DNA from: Prorocentrum cordatum
Taxonomy: Eukaryota > Sar > Dinophyceae > Prorocentrales > Prorocentraceae
Direction of reading: 5' to 3'
Length of the DNA: 64,000 nt
Assembly: GCA_963575745.1 (NCBI GenBank)
Contig: CAUYUJ010014554.1
Coordinates: 124,001-188,000, forward strand
The notes below the pieces were generated by a model. It saw nothing but the letters and a program-made list of their open reading frames with translations, was not told the origin of the DNA and did not search any database. Position numbers and translations under genes: made by a program. This document shows positions 1-10,681 of the stretch, piece after piece; within the stretch, counting starts at the first letter, position 1, and each line of letters starts with the position of its first letter.

Positions 1-934
1 CTCGACTCGAAGTCGAAGGGCCCAATCATGAGCAGGAGGTGCGCCCAGCAGCTGACCCGCGCCTTAGTGCGCACTGTCAACGCGCACTACATGGTGGAGC
101 TGAAACCCAGCGGCCCCGCCAGCAGCTGGCCGTCGAGACGCGCTGGCTGGATATTCGCGAGGTCTGCCCTGGGAGAAGACGGCTCGACGCCGCGTCGCCT
201 ACTCAATGGGGGGGTCTAGGGCGGCCAGATCGCAAATTTCGCGGAGACCGTGATGAGGTAGTTGCCTGCAGGCTCAGCAGGTAAGATGGAGGCCATATGG
301 CAGCGGGCGGTTGGCTTGACATGGCGAACGTCAGCGACGAGGACATTACCGGCGCGCCCAGGGGCGGATGTTTCGCGAGGTCCATCGCGGAGAGGCCCGC
401 CGAGAAGATGTGGGGCATTGGCCTCTTTGGCCAGATCGCGCGCGCGCCCTTCCAACCGAAGGCGATCCACCTCGGGGCTGAGCCCGTCTTGAGGCAGAGG
501 CACCTCGCCAACGCGACCCCTGCCCGACGCGGGGGAATTCCTGGGCGCCCCGCCTGCGAAGAGACGGGCCAGTACCGCGCGGCCGAGTGCAGGGCGCGCT
601 TGGAGACGCTGCTGGGCGCAGAGGACATCGCGAAGGGCCTTGCCGCGCGGGCAGGGTCGCGAGCCGAAGCGCCGCCGCCGGACCGAGTGGCGAGCGGGGC
701 GAGGGGCCGGCCGACGTCTGCCCAGTCGGCAGCCAGAGGCACGGCCCCGCTGGCAGCGGCAGCCCCTGCAGCGCCCGCGCAGCCCGCGCGGGGGCCCTGC
801 GAGATCGGCGACGGCATCGAGAGGCGGGTATCGGACAAGGAGGATTCTCCCGAGAGCAAGAAGGCACGCGCTATCGGAGGTCCACCCGCGCACGTCGCGC
901 CGCTCAGGATCTGCGCCGCGGACTTGGGCGAGCG
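1..934 (+). pseudogene. Ty1/copia pol fragment, 5' half (element A): integrase C-terminal and linker region
   Basis: This is the upstream half of an old Ty1/copia polyprotein. Over 130-300 the reading, across frames, matches the post-integrase region of dinoflagellate copia proteins as I recall them (a FAETVM stretch, then GKMEAIWQ). From 297 an ORF in one frame runs to the insertion point and includes a CEETGQYRAAECRARLE segment (about residues 91-107) with the Cys-His-poor 'PxCxxC...AECR' layout of that linker. Stops and shifts near 220-300 show decay. The ORF is cut at 934 by the LTR of element B and continues in the same frame at 26064. The match is by remembered family resemblance, not by a search. 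Confidence 0.6.
930..934. repeat. Target site duplication, left copy (GAGCG)
   Basis: GAGCG lies directly before the left LTR and again at 26059-26063 directly after the right LTR. A 5-bp duplication is normal for Ty1/copia integration. Deleting the element and one copy restores an open frame across the join. Confidence 0.8.
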
Positions 935-1299
935 AGTAAATATGCTCCTCTCCGCCTCATAATAATATAGCAAATATAATCACACTTGCATGCTGCGCAC
1001 TGTGTAACTTGAACTTTTGCTGCATACTGCAGCTGTTTGTTTACTCAAGCAAGCTATTCGTTTGCTTGCAGGAGAAAAAAGGTGCGAGCTAGCCCGCTCG
1101 CGCGCGCCGCGGGGTCGCCCCGCGCCGTCGTCGTGTCGCTGGCCGGCCGGCCACCTCCCTTACCATTCCTGATATAGTAAATTTGCTTACCGGATACTTG
1201 TCTTATCGATGTCTCATCCCGTCCCCTTTCTCCCTGAGCAGAGTGAACATGAGATCTTAATTCCTTTGGCATCTTACTCAGATTCTCAGAGGAAAGACT
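935..1299 (+). repeat. Left LTR of element B
   Basis: It pairs with 25694-26058 at about 94% identity by eye, with a few 1-2 nt indels. With these limits the ends read AGT...ACT, a 3-bp inverted repeat rather than the usual TG...CA. The exact end is uncertain by one base because position 25694 is G, not A. It contains a 7-bp-stem, 3-nt-loop hairpin at 1108-1124 and a 6-bp stem at 1084-1101, both kept in the other LTR. Promoter and R/U5 limits cannot be read. Confidence 0.85.
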
Positions 1300-1310
1300 G
1301 GTTATCAGCC
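1299..1310 (+). promoter_or_regulatory. Candidate tRNA primer binding site
   Basis: TGGTTATCAGCC starts at the last base of the left LTR. TGG pairs with the CCA end of a tRNA, and the string resembles the initiator-Met primer sites of plant copia elements (TGGTATCAGAGC) with one extra T. The host tRNA needed to prove pairing is not in the window. Confidence 0.4.
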
Positions 1311-1393
1311 GAGACGCGCGACATAGTCGAAGCGGATCATACCAACCAGAAGCAGGATCTTCGGATGAACCCCGCGACTTAGTCGCTGCGGGT

Positions 1394-2430
1394 ATGAGCT
1401 ATGATAAGACAGATGAAATATCCGTCACTTCGCGAAATGCAGATCGTTATGTTGTACAACATGACGGACATGACCCCCGGGAGAGCGGTCCTGGCCAGGG
1501 CCGCCTTCCTCCTTCTAATATCGCCACTCGGGTATCTAGGGGTAGAAGCATTGAAGGGGCTGTAGAGACGTCGGAAGATGGCTCTCCTTCTGGATTTCCG
1601 ATCGGTAATCGTGAACAAACCCCAGACCCGCATGGGCGAAACGGCACAACAGCAAGATCTAGACGAAGTGCCTTCTGGTTTTGGATCGCCGAATCGACGG
1701 AGTCGATCAGCATTATTCCGAATGCTACACATTCAATCGTACCTGCCGCTGGTGAAGCCAGTCGACCAGGGGAAGCCCACGAGGCCACAGGCGTGTACCC
1801 CAACGTCCCAGGCGAATGGGGAGGTACTCGTAGACATGTTCCCATACCAATAGCGTTGAATGGACAATTCGGTCAAGACAGTGATGCTCTTGTTGGTAGA
1901 GAGCATGTAATAAAATCAATGGAGGAAGATTTTGACTGCATCAATAAAGAAATCTCCTTGAGCCGAGAATTGTCTTCATTAATGGAAGCAGACCACCCCG
2001 CCCAAGGCGGGGGGTGGTCCCCAGATGGATCTGATGAAGATACCAGTGACCTGACGCCTCAGGTGGACAGGACGGAGACTCAGGCGAAGCATGACGGGGA
2101 ATCTACAGGACGGACAACTTAAGAAGCAGAGAAACGTGGATTACGATTTGAACGACTCGCCACTTAAGGTTTCTATCGTCCTGCCGTCGCCTCAGGCGAT
2201 TGGCAAACCTCGATACCGGCTGTTGTTGAGGACGAAGAAATGGTCGCACAACCAGCTTCGTACACTGAGCTTACAAGACAGTACGAGAGGGACGAGGAGC
2301 TTCTAGTGGTACCTAAACCCCCAGAAGGTACGTTTGCGCGCCCCAGATCGAATGCGTCTAGTAGGGGAAGACCCAAAATGCCAAGATCAGGAGCGAGATC
2401 TACTTTAACGAGTAACAGTAACATCTCCAT
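1394..2430 (+). pseudogene. Element B leader ORF of unknown function
   Basis: An ORF of 242 codons (1394-2122) is followed after a frame change by a second open stretch to about 2486. The product is Ser/Thr/Asp-rich and acidic, with no motif I recognise. It lies between the primer site and the zinc-finger ORF at 2457, so it may be an N-terminal Gag extension. Short palindromes sit at 1374-1386 and 2187-2199, and a long hairpin (12-bp arm) at 1991-2019 lies inside the coding region. The start is uncertain. Confidence 0.35.
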
Positions 2431-2456
2431 AATGGAGACATGCTGGAACCCAAATT

Positions 2457-4079
2457 TTGACTGCGCGCCTCAGGCGGAAAGCAGGTAAAACCAACAAGCC
2501 AGAAGGTGCATGTAGGCATCCAGTATGTAAGAGCTGCTCCGAGGTATGCCCTAAGTGTAGTATCCGATGGTTGTGTGTAGAGTGCTTTCCCATGGATGAG
2601 CATAACTGCACATATCTCCCCATGCAAACTATTCAGGATCAGGCTAAACTAGCTGAGGCTAAGACTCGGCGAGAGTTTCTGACCAGCGAAGCACAGCTGG
2701 CCGAAAGGGCCCGTCTGGATCGAGAAGAGATGGCAGCAACCATGGCAGAAGTTCGGAAGACGTTCGAGGATGAAAGACTCGATCTAGCCACGGCTGCCAG
2801 AGAGCGAGAACGAGAACTGGTGGAACAGATGTATCATCAGACCGCGGCCGCTAAGCGGCAGGCGGAGATAGAAGCCGAGAGTAGATATGTAGAGATGTTG
2901 GCTTCAGAACGACAGGCCGTTGTGGCGGCGACTATTCAGTCTGTTGATGCCAAAACGGTCACCGCTGCTGTTGCGGTGGCTAGAGTAGAAGGAGAACAAA
3001 TCGCTACTGCCAGGGCGGAACGAGAAAAACAGAGTCTTCAAAAAGAGCTTAAAAACGCCAGGCTGGAAGTGGTTAACACTCAAGTAGTGGCTGCGACAAT
3101 AGCTGACCAGAACAACCAATATCGGGATGAACTTAGATCGCATGAAGATGCCAGAGCATCCCTGCAGCGCATGCAATCGAGCAGTGATAAATGCCCGCCG
3201 GCCAAGCCGACTGGGACGGACAGACGACCACTGCCAGCAGCTCAGTCGTCTGGCACAACATCCGTTCCGCCTCAGTCCGACTTGAGAACTGTAGTAAACG
3301 CGGGATCGTCACCCTTGCAGGTGAGGGCAGTAGCGCAGCTTCAACCCGCGGAGAGGGTAGAAACTCATGCAGAGGGTTCCATAGTCGCCCAATTTTGTTC
3401 GATTTGCTTCCACCCGAGGACGGGTAATTGCGCTGGCTGTGGCTTGCCGGTTTGTAAAGATCATTTCGATGCGAGCACTAGAGGATGTTGCAGATGTACC
3501 CTACAGAAGAGTGAAAGGTCAGCTGCCAACGTGCGAGAAGAAGAGGCCGTGGTGGACGCAGTGGAGTCAGAAAAAAGAATAACGAAGCTCGAAGCTATCA
3601 TGACGAATCCAATTCCGCATGCAGAGAGTGAACAAGGAAAAGGGTTCACCTCGAGTTCATTCGATTTGCCGTTACTTTCACAAGAAACTCCTGTGAGGCC
3701 GTGGTTGCGCCACAACTTTACCGTTCCCGGTCCTGCTCTAGAGGGTCCGGCTAAGCCGAGCACCTTTGAGAATGGGTTTCCAATCAACGCAAAGGTGACA
3801 GGGTCTAATGACGATAACCATTTCGTCAATTACCACCCCTTTTCTAAGGGTGGCCCTGTGGGGCCGACGGCGGTTAAATCGTCGGGTGAGGCAGGGCAAG
3901 ACAGAGAAGGGGACGACAAGAGTGACGCTCCGAATGCTGAGATCATGTCGACGCGCGACGATGGCGACGGTAAACGACCATATAAATCGCCTCCAGGGAG
4001 TCCGGGGGGATCGGGACCCTCAGATGGTGGAGGAAGCGCGGGGGACCTCAGGGCCCTGGCGGGCCGCAGGATCCAGTAG
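2457..4079 (+). CDS. Zinc finger - coiled coil - zinc finger protein (TRIM-like layout), element B
   Basis: The ORF has 540 codons. Residues about 19-51 hold a Cys/His cluster (CRHPVCKSC...CVEC...H) of B-box/RING type. Residues about 60-250 are Glu/Arg/Ala-rich heptads, a probable long coiled coil. A second Cys/His cluster (FCSICF...CAGCG...CKDHF...CCRC) lies at about 312-346. The C-terminal third is Pro/Gly/Ser-rich. Zinc finger plus coiled coil plus zinc finger recalls TRIM-type self-assembling proteins, which suggests a structural (capsid-assembly) role, but that is inference. The ORF stops at 4079 while the Gag frame is already open from about 4020 in another frame. The two may therefore form one Gag polyprotein joined by a frameshift. 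Confidence 0.5.
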   Translation: MTARLRRKAGKTNKPEGACRHPVCKSCSEVCPKCSIRWLCVECFPMDEHNCTYLPMQTIQDQAKLAEAKTRREFLTSEAQLAERARLDREEMAATMAEVRKTFEDERLDLATAARERERELVEQMYHQTAAAKRQAEIEAESRYVEMLASERQAVVAATIQSVDAKTVTAAVAVARVEGEQIATARAEREKQSLQKELKNARLEVVNTQVVAATIADQNNQYRDELRSHEDARASLQRMQSSSDKCPPAKPTGTDRRPLPAAQSSGTTSVPPQSDLRTVVNAGSSPLQVRAVAQLQPAERVETHAEGSIVAQFCSICFHPRTGNCAGCGLPVCKDHFDASTRGCCRCTLQKSERSAANVREEEAVVDAVESEKRITKLEAIMTNPIPHAESEQGKGFTSSSFDLPLLSQETPVRPWLRHNFTVPGPALEGPAKPSTFENGFPINAKVTGSNDDNHFVNYHPFSKGGPVGPTAVKSSGEAGQDREGDDKSDAPNAEIMSTRDDGDGKRPYKSPPGSPGGSGPSDGGGSAGDLRALAGRRIQ

Positions 4080-4099
4080 TTATCGATGAAAGCACGCCG

Positions 4100-5656
4100 T
4101 TGGACCAATGGAGACAGGTTGGAAACAATCAGAAGATTGACTTGCTGGTCATTTCCGATGTCACAAACATACGGGAGTGGCAAATGCATGCGGTCCGTGC
4201 GATCGCTGGATCGTCGCCTGAGAGCCAAGCAGCGCAGCACTGGATCACGGAAGCTATGAACCCAGCTGTGGACGATAAGCAATTGAAAGATGCAGGGCGC
4301 TTCCAGCGTCTTGATCTCATGGTCGCCACCAATCCGATTGAGAAATTTCATAAAATGCGAAGAAATCGCAGCCAGCCTGGTCATCACATTCATTTCCTCC
4401 AACAGATCACTCGGATGGAGTACGGCGCCCAGAATGAGGGAAGGCTCTTAACTGGACGCGAGATGGTACGAGCCATTTGCCATTGGTGTTCTGTTAGGTC
4501 GGAGTTGGGTCAACATCGGATTTCGCGTGGTATCTTCAAGGTTGTTATTGACCCCCGCAAGCCAGATGCCGATCTGTATCATTTCTATAATGAATGGACA
4601 GACGTATACCACCAGCTCTACGGCGCCCGACCTCCGTCAGATGAAATGAGAGCCTCGATTCATGCACATTTTATTGAGCAGTGCAGAAAGCCTAACAAGT
4701 TGAATTTCGTATGCCAGCTCTACGACATGTCCAAGGATAACATGGGACATGGCGTGAAGACTTACGAATGGCTGATGGAGCAGATTGAAGGAATGATGGT
4801 GCGAGATAAAGAAAAGTGGAACATCAGCGTGCATGAGAGTACCTTGAATCAACGTACTCGGCAGGCAAGGTTAGGCGGAGGTGGTGGCCATGACAACCGA
4901 AGAAATGCCGGCGGCAAAGCCGCTCCGGCAGAAGTAGCAGCTAAACTCGGGAAACCTACGGGTGTCATGAAAAGCGGATTGACTAAGGGCGAGACGACGT
5001 GCACGCACGTGCGTAAGGGCGAAACCTGCCCGTATGCGGGGAAAGGTTGTCTTTTTAATCATAAGAAGCCCAAGAATGCCGCGCCGGCTCAGCCGGGCAC
5101 GGGAAAGAACTCTAATGCCGCTCCTGCCCAGGATAAGAATTCCAGAGGGAGATCTAAGGACCGAGGCCGAAAGGGGCAGAGTCGATCACAGACCCCGATG
5201 GGCGGACGTGGAAAGGGAGCGCAACAGAGAAACAGGAGTCAATCCAACCAATCGCGCGGGAAAGAGAGCACTATTCCATGCTACGCGTGGTCCCGAGATC
5301 CCAAGAATTGTCGAGGAGCAGCAGACGGTTGCAACAAGGCCCACAGAGGGTTGACCGACGCTGAGAAGCTTAAACGCGACAAATGGGAGCAAGCGAAGCT
5401 TGATGCGGGGCAATCTTTGGGATACGAGCGCACAGCCAAACAAGCCAACGCCGCGGCCGCCAATGTCCCATCCACTGGAGGAAACGGTGGCTCGAGAGCC
5501 TCCAGTAGTAACTCCGACAAACGTAAGAAGGATGGAGACAAGAACAAAGGCAAAGGCAAAGGCACATATATGATCTGCCGTTCTTTCAAGGAAACAGGCA
5601 AATGCTCACGTGGCAAGGAGTGTTGGTTCGCTCAAACCACGGATGGCCATCCGTGA
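4100..5656 (+). CDS. Gag-like protein with three CCCH-type zinc fingers, element B
   Basis: The ORF has 518 codons. The first ~270 residues have the helical content and spacing I associate with the dinoflagellate copia Gag (VVIDESTPLDQW at the open upstream edge, then a DLYHFYNEWTDVYHQL segment). A Lys/Arg/Gly/Gln-rich basic tail follows, with three Cys/His knuckles: CTHVRKGETCPYAGKGCLFNH-type near residue 300, CYAW...C...CNKAH near 392, and CRSFKETGKCSRGKECWF near 491. These are CCCH rather than retroviral CCHC fingers and would bind RNA. Protease follows downstream in a different frame. The start is probably internal to a longer Gag reading from 2457. Confidence 0.65.
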   Translation: MDQWRQVGNNQKIDLLVISDVTNIREWQMHAVRAIAGSSPESQAAQHWITEAMNPAVDDKQLKDAGRFQRLDLMVATNPIEKFHKMRRNRSQPGHHIHFLQQITRMEYGAQNEGRLLTGREMVRAICHWCSVRSELGQHRISRGIFKVVIDPRKPDADLYHFYNEWTDVYHQLYGARPPSDEMRASIHAHFIEQCRKPNKLNFVCQLYDMSKDNMGHGVKTYEWLMEQIEGMMVRDKEKWNISVHESTLNQRTRQARLGGGGGHDNRRNAGGKAAPAEVAAKLGKPTGVMKSGLTKGETTCTHVRKGETCPYAGKGCLFNHKKPKNAAPAQPGTGKNSNAAPAQDKNSRGRSKDRGRKGQSRSQTPMGGRGKGAQQRNRSQSNQSRGKESTIPCYAWSRDPKNCRGAADGCNKAHRGLTDAEKLKRDKWEQAKLDAGQSLGYERTAKQANAAAANVPSTGGNGGSRASSSNSDKRKKDGDKNKGKGKGTYMICRSFKETGKCSRGKECWFAQTTDGHP

Positions 5657-6219
5657 CAATGGCTCCGCACTGGCGGCTCAGCCGACAGTGCAGGAGGAAT
5701 GATGCATATAATTTTGTTAAGGGTACTCTTTCTCATCTTCCTTGCTCGACGGATGTGGCGAAGCCCGCGTCGGTCAAATCGAAAGCGGGGGGGTCGGAAG
5801 AGACCCGCTGACCAAGTCAGTTTGGGTGCCATAGCGTGCCCCGCTCCGTTGTTTCGGGGCCTCCCAGGGCAGAAATAGAACAGCCCTAAGTTTTTGAAAG
5901 CTGTTGCTGATACCGGCGGAGAAAACTACAGGAATCCCTCCGGCGGTGAGTTTCACCAGGAAAGCAGGGAACAGGTCGAGAGTCTCCTCGATGTCCTTGT
6001 GAATTTCCTGCATCCTCTTTCTCGGGGCGCAATCAAGAAGTACTGCTGCGCCCCCCTAGTGAGAGTTGCATCCGACATCGGAAGAACGATAGGCGCAGTC
6101 TCCGCGTCCGTTTTCACCCCTCTACCGAGGGGCCCACCATCACTTGGAGGAAGGCGCGTCGCCACGACTTGAATGAGTAGCCTTCGAGTGGCAAAGATAG
6201 GTGGAAATTCCCAGGATAA
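5657..6219 (+). other. Gag-protease spacer of element B
   Basis: There is no long ORF. A perfect 16-bp palindrome (ACGGATGGCCATCCGT) covers the Gag stop at 5639-5654, and a CGGCTCAGCCG hairpin lies at 5674-5684. Short open stretches on both strands look like decayed pol linker. No separate gene is supported. Confidence 0.4.
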
Positions 6220-6935
6220 ATGCGCAGACAGATGTCTACTCAGTCGAGGGCGTCTGCTGCGGAAGCTCTGATCAGAGCGTCGGACCTGCAGGATGAAGTC
6301 TGGCATCTCCGGTTGAGGACCGAGGAGGGGGAAGAGGACCCACACGGCACAGCCGCTGCTGAATGCACAGACAAAGACGCTGCGTATCTTGGCGCGCTGA
6401 GCTTTATGATAGATACTGGGTGCGGGTACAACCTCATAGCGGAGAGATATATTAGAAGTGCAGGTCAATGAGACTGATTCGAAAGCTTCCGCAATCGATC
6501 ACTCTGAAAACTGCTGGGGGAGAATCAAAGGCCCTCGGTTCAGTTCGCATCGCATGTCCCAAGTTCAAGGGTGGTAGTTTTAATGCTTTAGTCATGCCGG
6601 AGACCCCGTGCGTGATTTCGGTAGGAGAGCGGTGCATGGATCACGGCTTTAGCTTCTTTTGGCCAGCAGGCCAAAGACCCTACCTGCTGTTGCCCAATGG
6701 CCAAAGAGTGGACCTGGCCGTTGAGGGCAAGATACCATACTTGACCCTATCAGGCAAAGAGGCGCTGGGTCAGTGGATGCGCGCGGTTGGCGCAGGAGGG
6801 GGCGACCCCCCCGAGCGGTGGTGTTGCGTGACGCCAGGCGCCAAGGCATTCCTGGACAATGTGGAATCGCCGGGAGGCCCTCCGCCCCATGCTGTCCAGA
6901 CTCGCGTGACCATAGACCTGCATACACATGAGTAG
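6220..6935 (+). pseudogene. Aspartic protease domain of element B (one frameshift)
   Basis: The first ORF (6220-6471) ends in FMIDTGCGYNLIAERYI, the retropepsin active-site loop with Asp-Thr-Gly intact. The second ORF (6468-6935, another frame) continues it with CVISVGERCMDHGFSFFWP and GQRPYLLLPNGQ. These match the flap and C-terminal part of dinoflagellate copia proteases as I recall them. The overlap at 6468-6471 (ATGA) marks a single frameshift, which is either decay or, less likely, a programmed site. The protease would cleave the polyprotein within the particle. The next domain (integrase) starts about 7.06 kb. Confidence 0.7.
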
Positions 6936-7062
6936 ATTGGTACCCACAGCGACGCCGATGGACGGCCGTATGAGATCGCGCCCGTTTTTTTTCGTCATCG
7001 ATAGACTCTGCGGGTACCATCACTTACTTCTACGATTCGCCTCGAAAGGCTAGTGACAGCGG

Positions 7063-9062
7063 TTGGAGTCGGACGCCGACCGGCATCGCTGCCTTCAAAA
7101 GTCTTTCAACTTTGCCCGACCACGGTCAAGCCGTCGGTCAGTGCGACGAGCATTCCGGCAAAGCCGAATCCTGCGCTGCCGCATACAGGTGCCCTTATGG
7201 GTGCGGAGTCTCGGGATACCTTCCTTACGAGATAAATCAAGGACTGGGCTCCAACTGGACTCCAGTGCGTGCAACGCGGCCCCAGGACCCGAGGAGGGTG
7301 AAGTTGGAGACGCTGACGGTGTCGACTTAGTCGACGTCGACGCACCGCCAGATGTAGACCCAGACGATGCGGAGGTTGAGGTGTCGGAGACCCTTGCCGA
7401 GCGGCTCAAAAAGGCCGCAGCCCCCCTGCCGCACCTTCTAACTCATACTCCCAAGAACCCATGTTGTCCAGTATGCAATTGGGCCAAAGCTGTCAGAAAG
7501 CAACAGCGCGAGGCGCAAAACAAAGGGCTAAAAATTCCCCGCCCATACGCTAACCCCACTTCGTTCAGACACCTGACGACGATGGATGATTGGTTTGCGA
7601 TGGATGAACTCTCGCGGGGACTCCACGATGAGACCGCGTGTGTGATTTTCGCGACCGAGCAACGGATTTTCTTGCCGCTCAGGGTGCACACGACAAGTCT
7701 GCGGTTCACGTTTGTAAATTCTTGGTGAACCTGCAAGCCCCGGAGGAGAAGTTATAATATTGTTATACAGATGGTGCAAGAGATCTTGCGAGGGCATGTT
7801 ACGAGCTCAATATTGCCCATGATCCTACCATCCCAGGAAATAAGAAACAGAACGCTGTTGCTGCGCGTGCAAATGGCGCGGTACAGATGGGGACCAGAGC
7901 CTTGCTAATGCAGGCTGGTCATCCACCACCATATTGGACCCATGTAGTCCGATATTTCTGTCTATGTTACAACGCAAGGACCCCAGCGGAGGGACAGTCA
8001 AGTTGGGAGCGACGCTTTGGATGTAGATGTGATGCTCCGCTCCTTCCCTTTGGGTCCCTCGTGCGTTATGCGCCTCCACCTGAGTCCAGGTTTCGGACCG
8101 CCAAGACTGGCGCAACGATGATTCCGGGGATATGCTTGGGGTATGTGCACAAAGCGGGGGGATTGGTTGGACCAGACAGTTATGTTGTATTTTTGAAACA
8201 ATTGGACGGTCTGAACATGGAATCAGGGCGCACCCAAGAGGGCAAACGACCCACCATTGAGAAATCTGATCAGGTGTACAGCAACATCTTAGATGGCACT
8301 GCTGATGACCAATCGCTTCACTTTCCTTTGCGAAAAGCGTATGAGAAAGCGGCGACAGAAGTACGTTCCGTCACGATCCCTACAGCAGGAGAAGCTGCGG
8401 CCGTCCCAGACGGACCACAACCAGTCACAGGGATACGACCGGACAACTTATCTAATGTCGATGATCCTGCTGTTGTTATGCCACCGCCTTCTCAAGAAGG
8501 CGAGGACGCTCCACACTTCGACTCAGAGGCCGAAAAAGAAGACGACGGCCCAGGAGGATTGCGTGTGGGTGACGAGCCTATGGTAGTCGACGGTAGGGAT
8601 CCTCAACGCGATTCCCATCCAGCAGATGAGAACCAAAAACTGGGACTCGCACAACTTGAGTATCGCTTGGACAGACAGTCTAACTTCTCAGCGGCTGAGC
8701 CGCGTGAGAAGGTTCCCGGGGAAGGACGACTTCTTGCTCGAACAACTCAAAATCTGGACACGATGGAATACTTCGAGGACAGACGAATCGTTGCTGGACT
8801 AACAAAAGAGGAGTTGACGCATAAGCTTCCATTAACAGGTCGCCGAAAGACATGCAGCATCCGAGTTGTTCTTTATCCTGATCTCGATTACGTGCCTATA
8901 ACTCGCGTGTGGGTCACAGACCCGGACCCGAAGTACAATGCCCAATGGCTGAACAAGCTACCTGAATCCACCAACCCTGGGATGCATCCAGGACGATGGT
9001 TCAACATGAATCAAGCACAACGCCGACAGGCCGTGGAACAATACAAGGCAGAAAAGATATGA
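7063..9062 (+). pseudogene. Integrase of element B (frameshifted, catalytic Glu lost)
   Basis: Residues near 7430-7500 give the zinc-binding HLLTHTPKNPCCPVC (His-His-Cys-Cys), followed by AKAVRKQQR. The first catalytic Asp region is around 7580-7620 (TTMDDWFAMDELSRG). After a shift near 7720 another frame reads YTDGARDL (second Asp) and then NAVAARANGAVQ. The third catalytic residue, normally the Glu of a NGVAERA motif, is Ala here. From 7887 the ORF continues with QAGHPPPYWTHVVRYFCLC and a GICLGYVHKAGG segment typical of the integrase C-terminal region. A long acidic linker to RT follows. The order protease - integrase - RT places the element in Ty1/copia. Confidence 0.75.
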
Positions 9063-9122
9063 TTTTTCTGGATAGAGGATCCTGGCCCTTGCCTTGGCCT
9101 TCTGCGTGACATTGGCCTGGAT

Positions 9123-10678
9123 GTGGATGATCCACCGACTCCGCCCGAACCCGCAGTGGCACAGCCACTTGCGGCCCTTCCTGAGGCCAGGCTAGCAGCG
9201 CCGAAGGTGGCTGAGCGGCTTCGTCGTTTGAAGGAAGACAGCCTGCGCTGCACCCCTGGCAGCGGACGCGGGGCGGCGTCGCGACCTACTCAGGGCGGCC
9301 AAGCCGCAGCAGTGGCTGCTGAATCCTCGGAGGAAGATGATTATGTAGGACATCTTTCGGATGATGAGGATATTTGGTGGAAACAGACATGGTACGGAGG
9401 CACTATTGCGCGAGATGGAATTCCCTCCGGCTCAGCCGGTAGGGGCCCGTTGTCCGATGATGATGAGCCTGAGGACAATCATGAGGCCAGCCAGACCTCG
9501 AGTCCGGCGGCCGCCGCGTCGCGGCGCAGCGTGCCTCGGATGCCGTTGCAGCATGGCTCGGCTACAGATCTCAGTCATCGTGAAAAAGAAAAGTTTGATT
9601 TGCAATATGTTTACAACCCTTTTACTGACCTTATCTCATTCATCGACGAACCCTTCCAACTTCCCAACGACTGGCAACGCGCCGATATTGATGCCGCCGT
9701 CGCCAGATCTGTTTCAAAAGACGAGGCCAAGGTGAACGAAGACGCCCAAGCTGCCTTACGAAAAGAATGGGAGAGGTTGCGTGATATAGGCACATGGATA
9801 GAGAATGGCGTCAGAGAATATTCTGATGTGGTTGCCGAACTCCAGGGGAAGACGGCCCACTTTGGCCGGCTAGTTGCGATCCTTGTTGAGAACTCGGAGT
9901 TACCGTTAGGACACAAAGATCGCAAGTATAAAGGTCGGGTAGTTTTTGACGGTTCGAGTGTCAGAGATCAGATTAAGGATGCGGCATTGTTTCAGGAATT
10001 TGCAGCAGCCCTGCTACAATGCAGGCTAGCAAAGCAGCTGACACCTACGGGCTATTCGAAGGTCATAGCATCGAGCAAGCGGACGCCCGTCAAGCCTATA
10101 CTCAATCGAAACTAGGAGGCGCCCCCACTTGGGTTTTTTTTGCCTCGAGACGAATGGCCTCAAGAATGGTCCCACGTGCGTAATCTTGTATGCCCGTTAT
10201 ATCTCTTATTGCACGGGCACCCTGATTCAGGTGGATATTGGGAGCAGCATTGTGAGGGACATGTTGCGGCAAAAGGTTTTGTGAAGTGTAGTCCGTGGCG
10301 TAGCTGTTACTTCCACAAAGAATTGCAAATCTTCCTGATTATCTATGTTGATGATTTCAAGCTGTCGGGACCTGCCGACAAGCTTGCAGAGGGCTGGGAA
10401 CTACTGCAATAACCCTCTGGTAACTGTCCCAAGGGAATAGAAATAGACCCTCCAACGACTCTTGGAAGATATTCGGGATGTGAACATAGACTGTCAACAC
10501 GAACGGTTGAAAGGCAGGGGGAGTTACCTACAATCTTAGACCAGCCTCCTCCCAAGGTCAAGAAAAACGCCTCCGCACAGACGAGAGCAGCGAAGGGGAA
10601 ACGGGGGGTGACTCGGCAGCTCAGCCGTCCGAGCCATATCAACCGAGAGCATCGAAACTAGTCAAAGTCATATAATAT
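9123..10678 (+). pseudogene. Reverse transcriptase of element B (frameshifted)
   Basis: The ORF 9123-10115 carries the linker and RT N-terminus. Its end, KYKGRVVFDGSSVRDQ (about 9925-9970), is the first conserved RT block. The frame then shifts near 10015. The second frame reads a segment with QADARQAYTQSKLGG, which holds the first catalytic Asp, then LPRDEWPQEW, and from 10140 HGHPDSGGYWEQH. YVDDFKLSG at about 10345 is the intact catalytic YxDD box. GRYSGCEH follows near 10460 in the palm/thumb region. These blocks agree with dinoflagellate copia RT as I recall it. The shift and stops prevent expression. Confidence 0.8.
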
Positions 10679-10681
10679 GAC

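Noticed and set aside
203-973. 256-codon minus-strand ORF
   Set aside because: It is a shadow of the plus-strand copia linker; Ser/Arg/Pro/Ala-rich with no motif.
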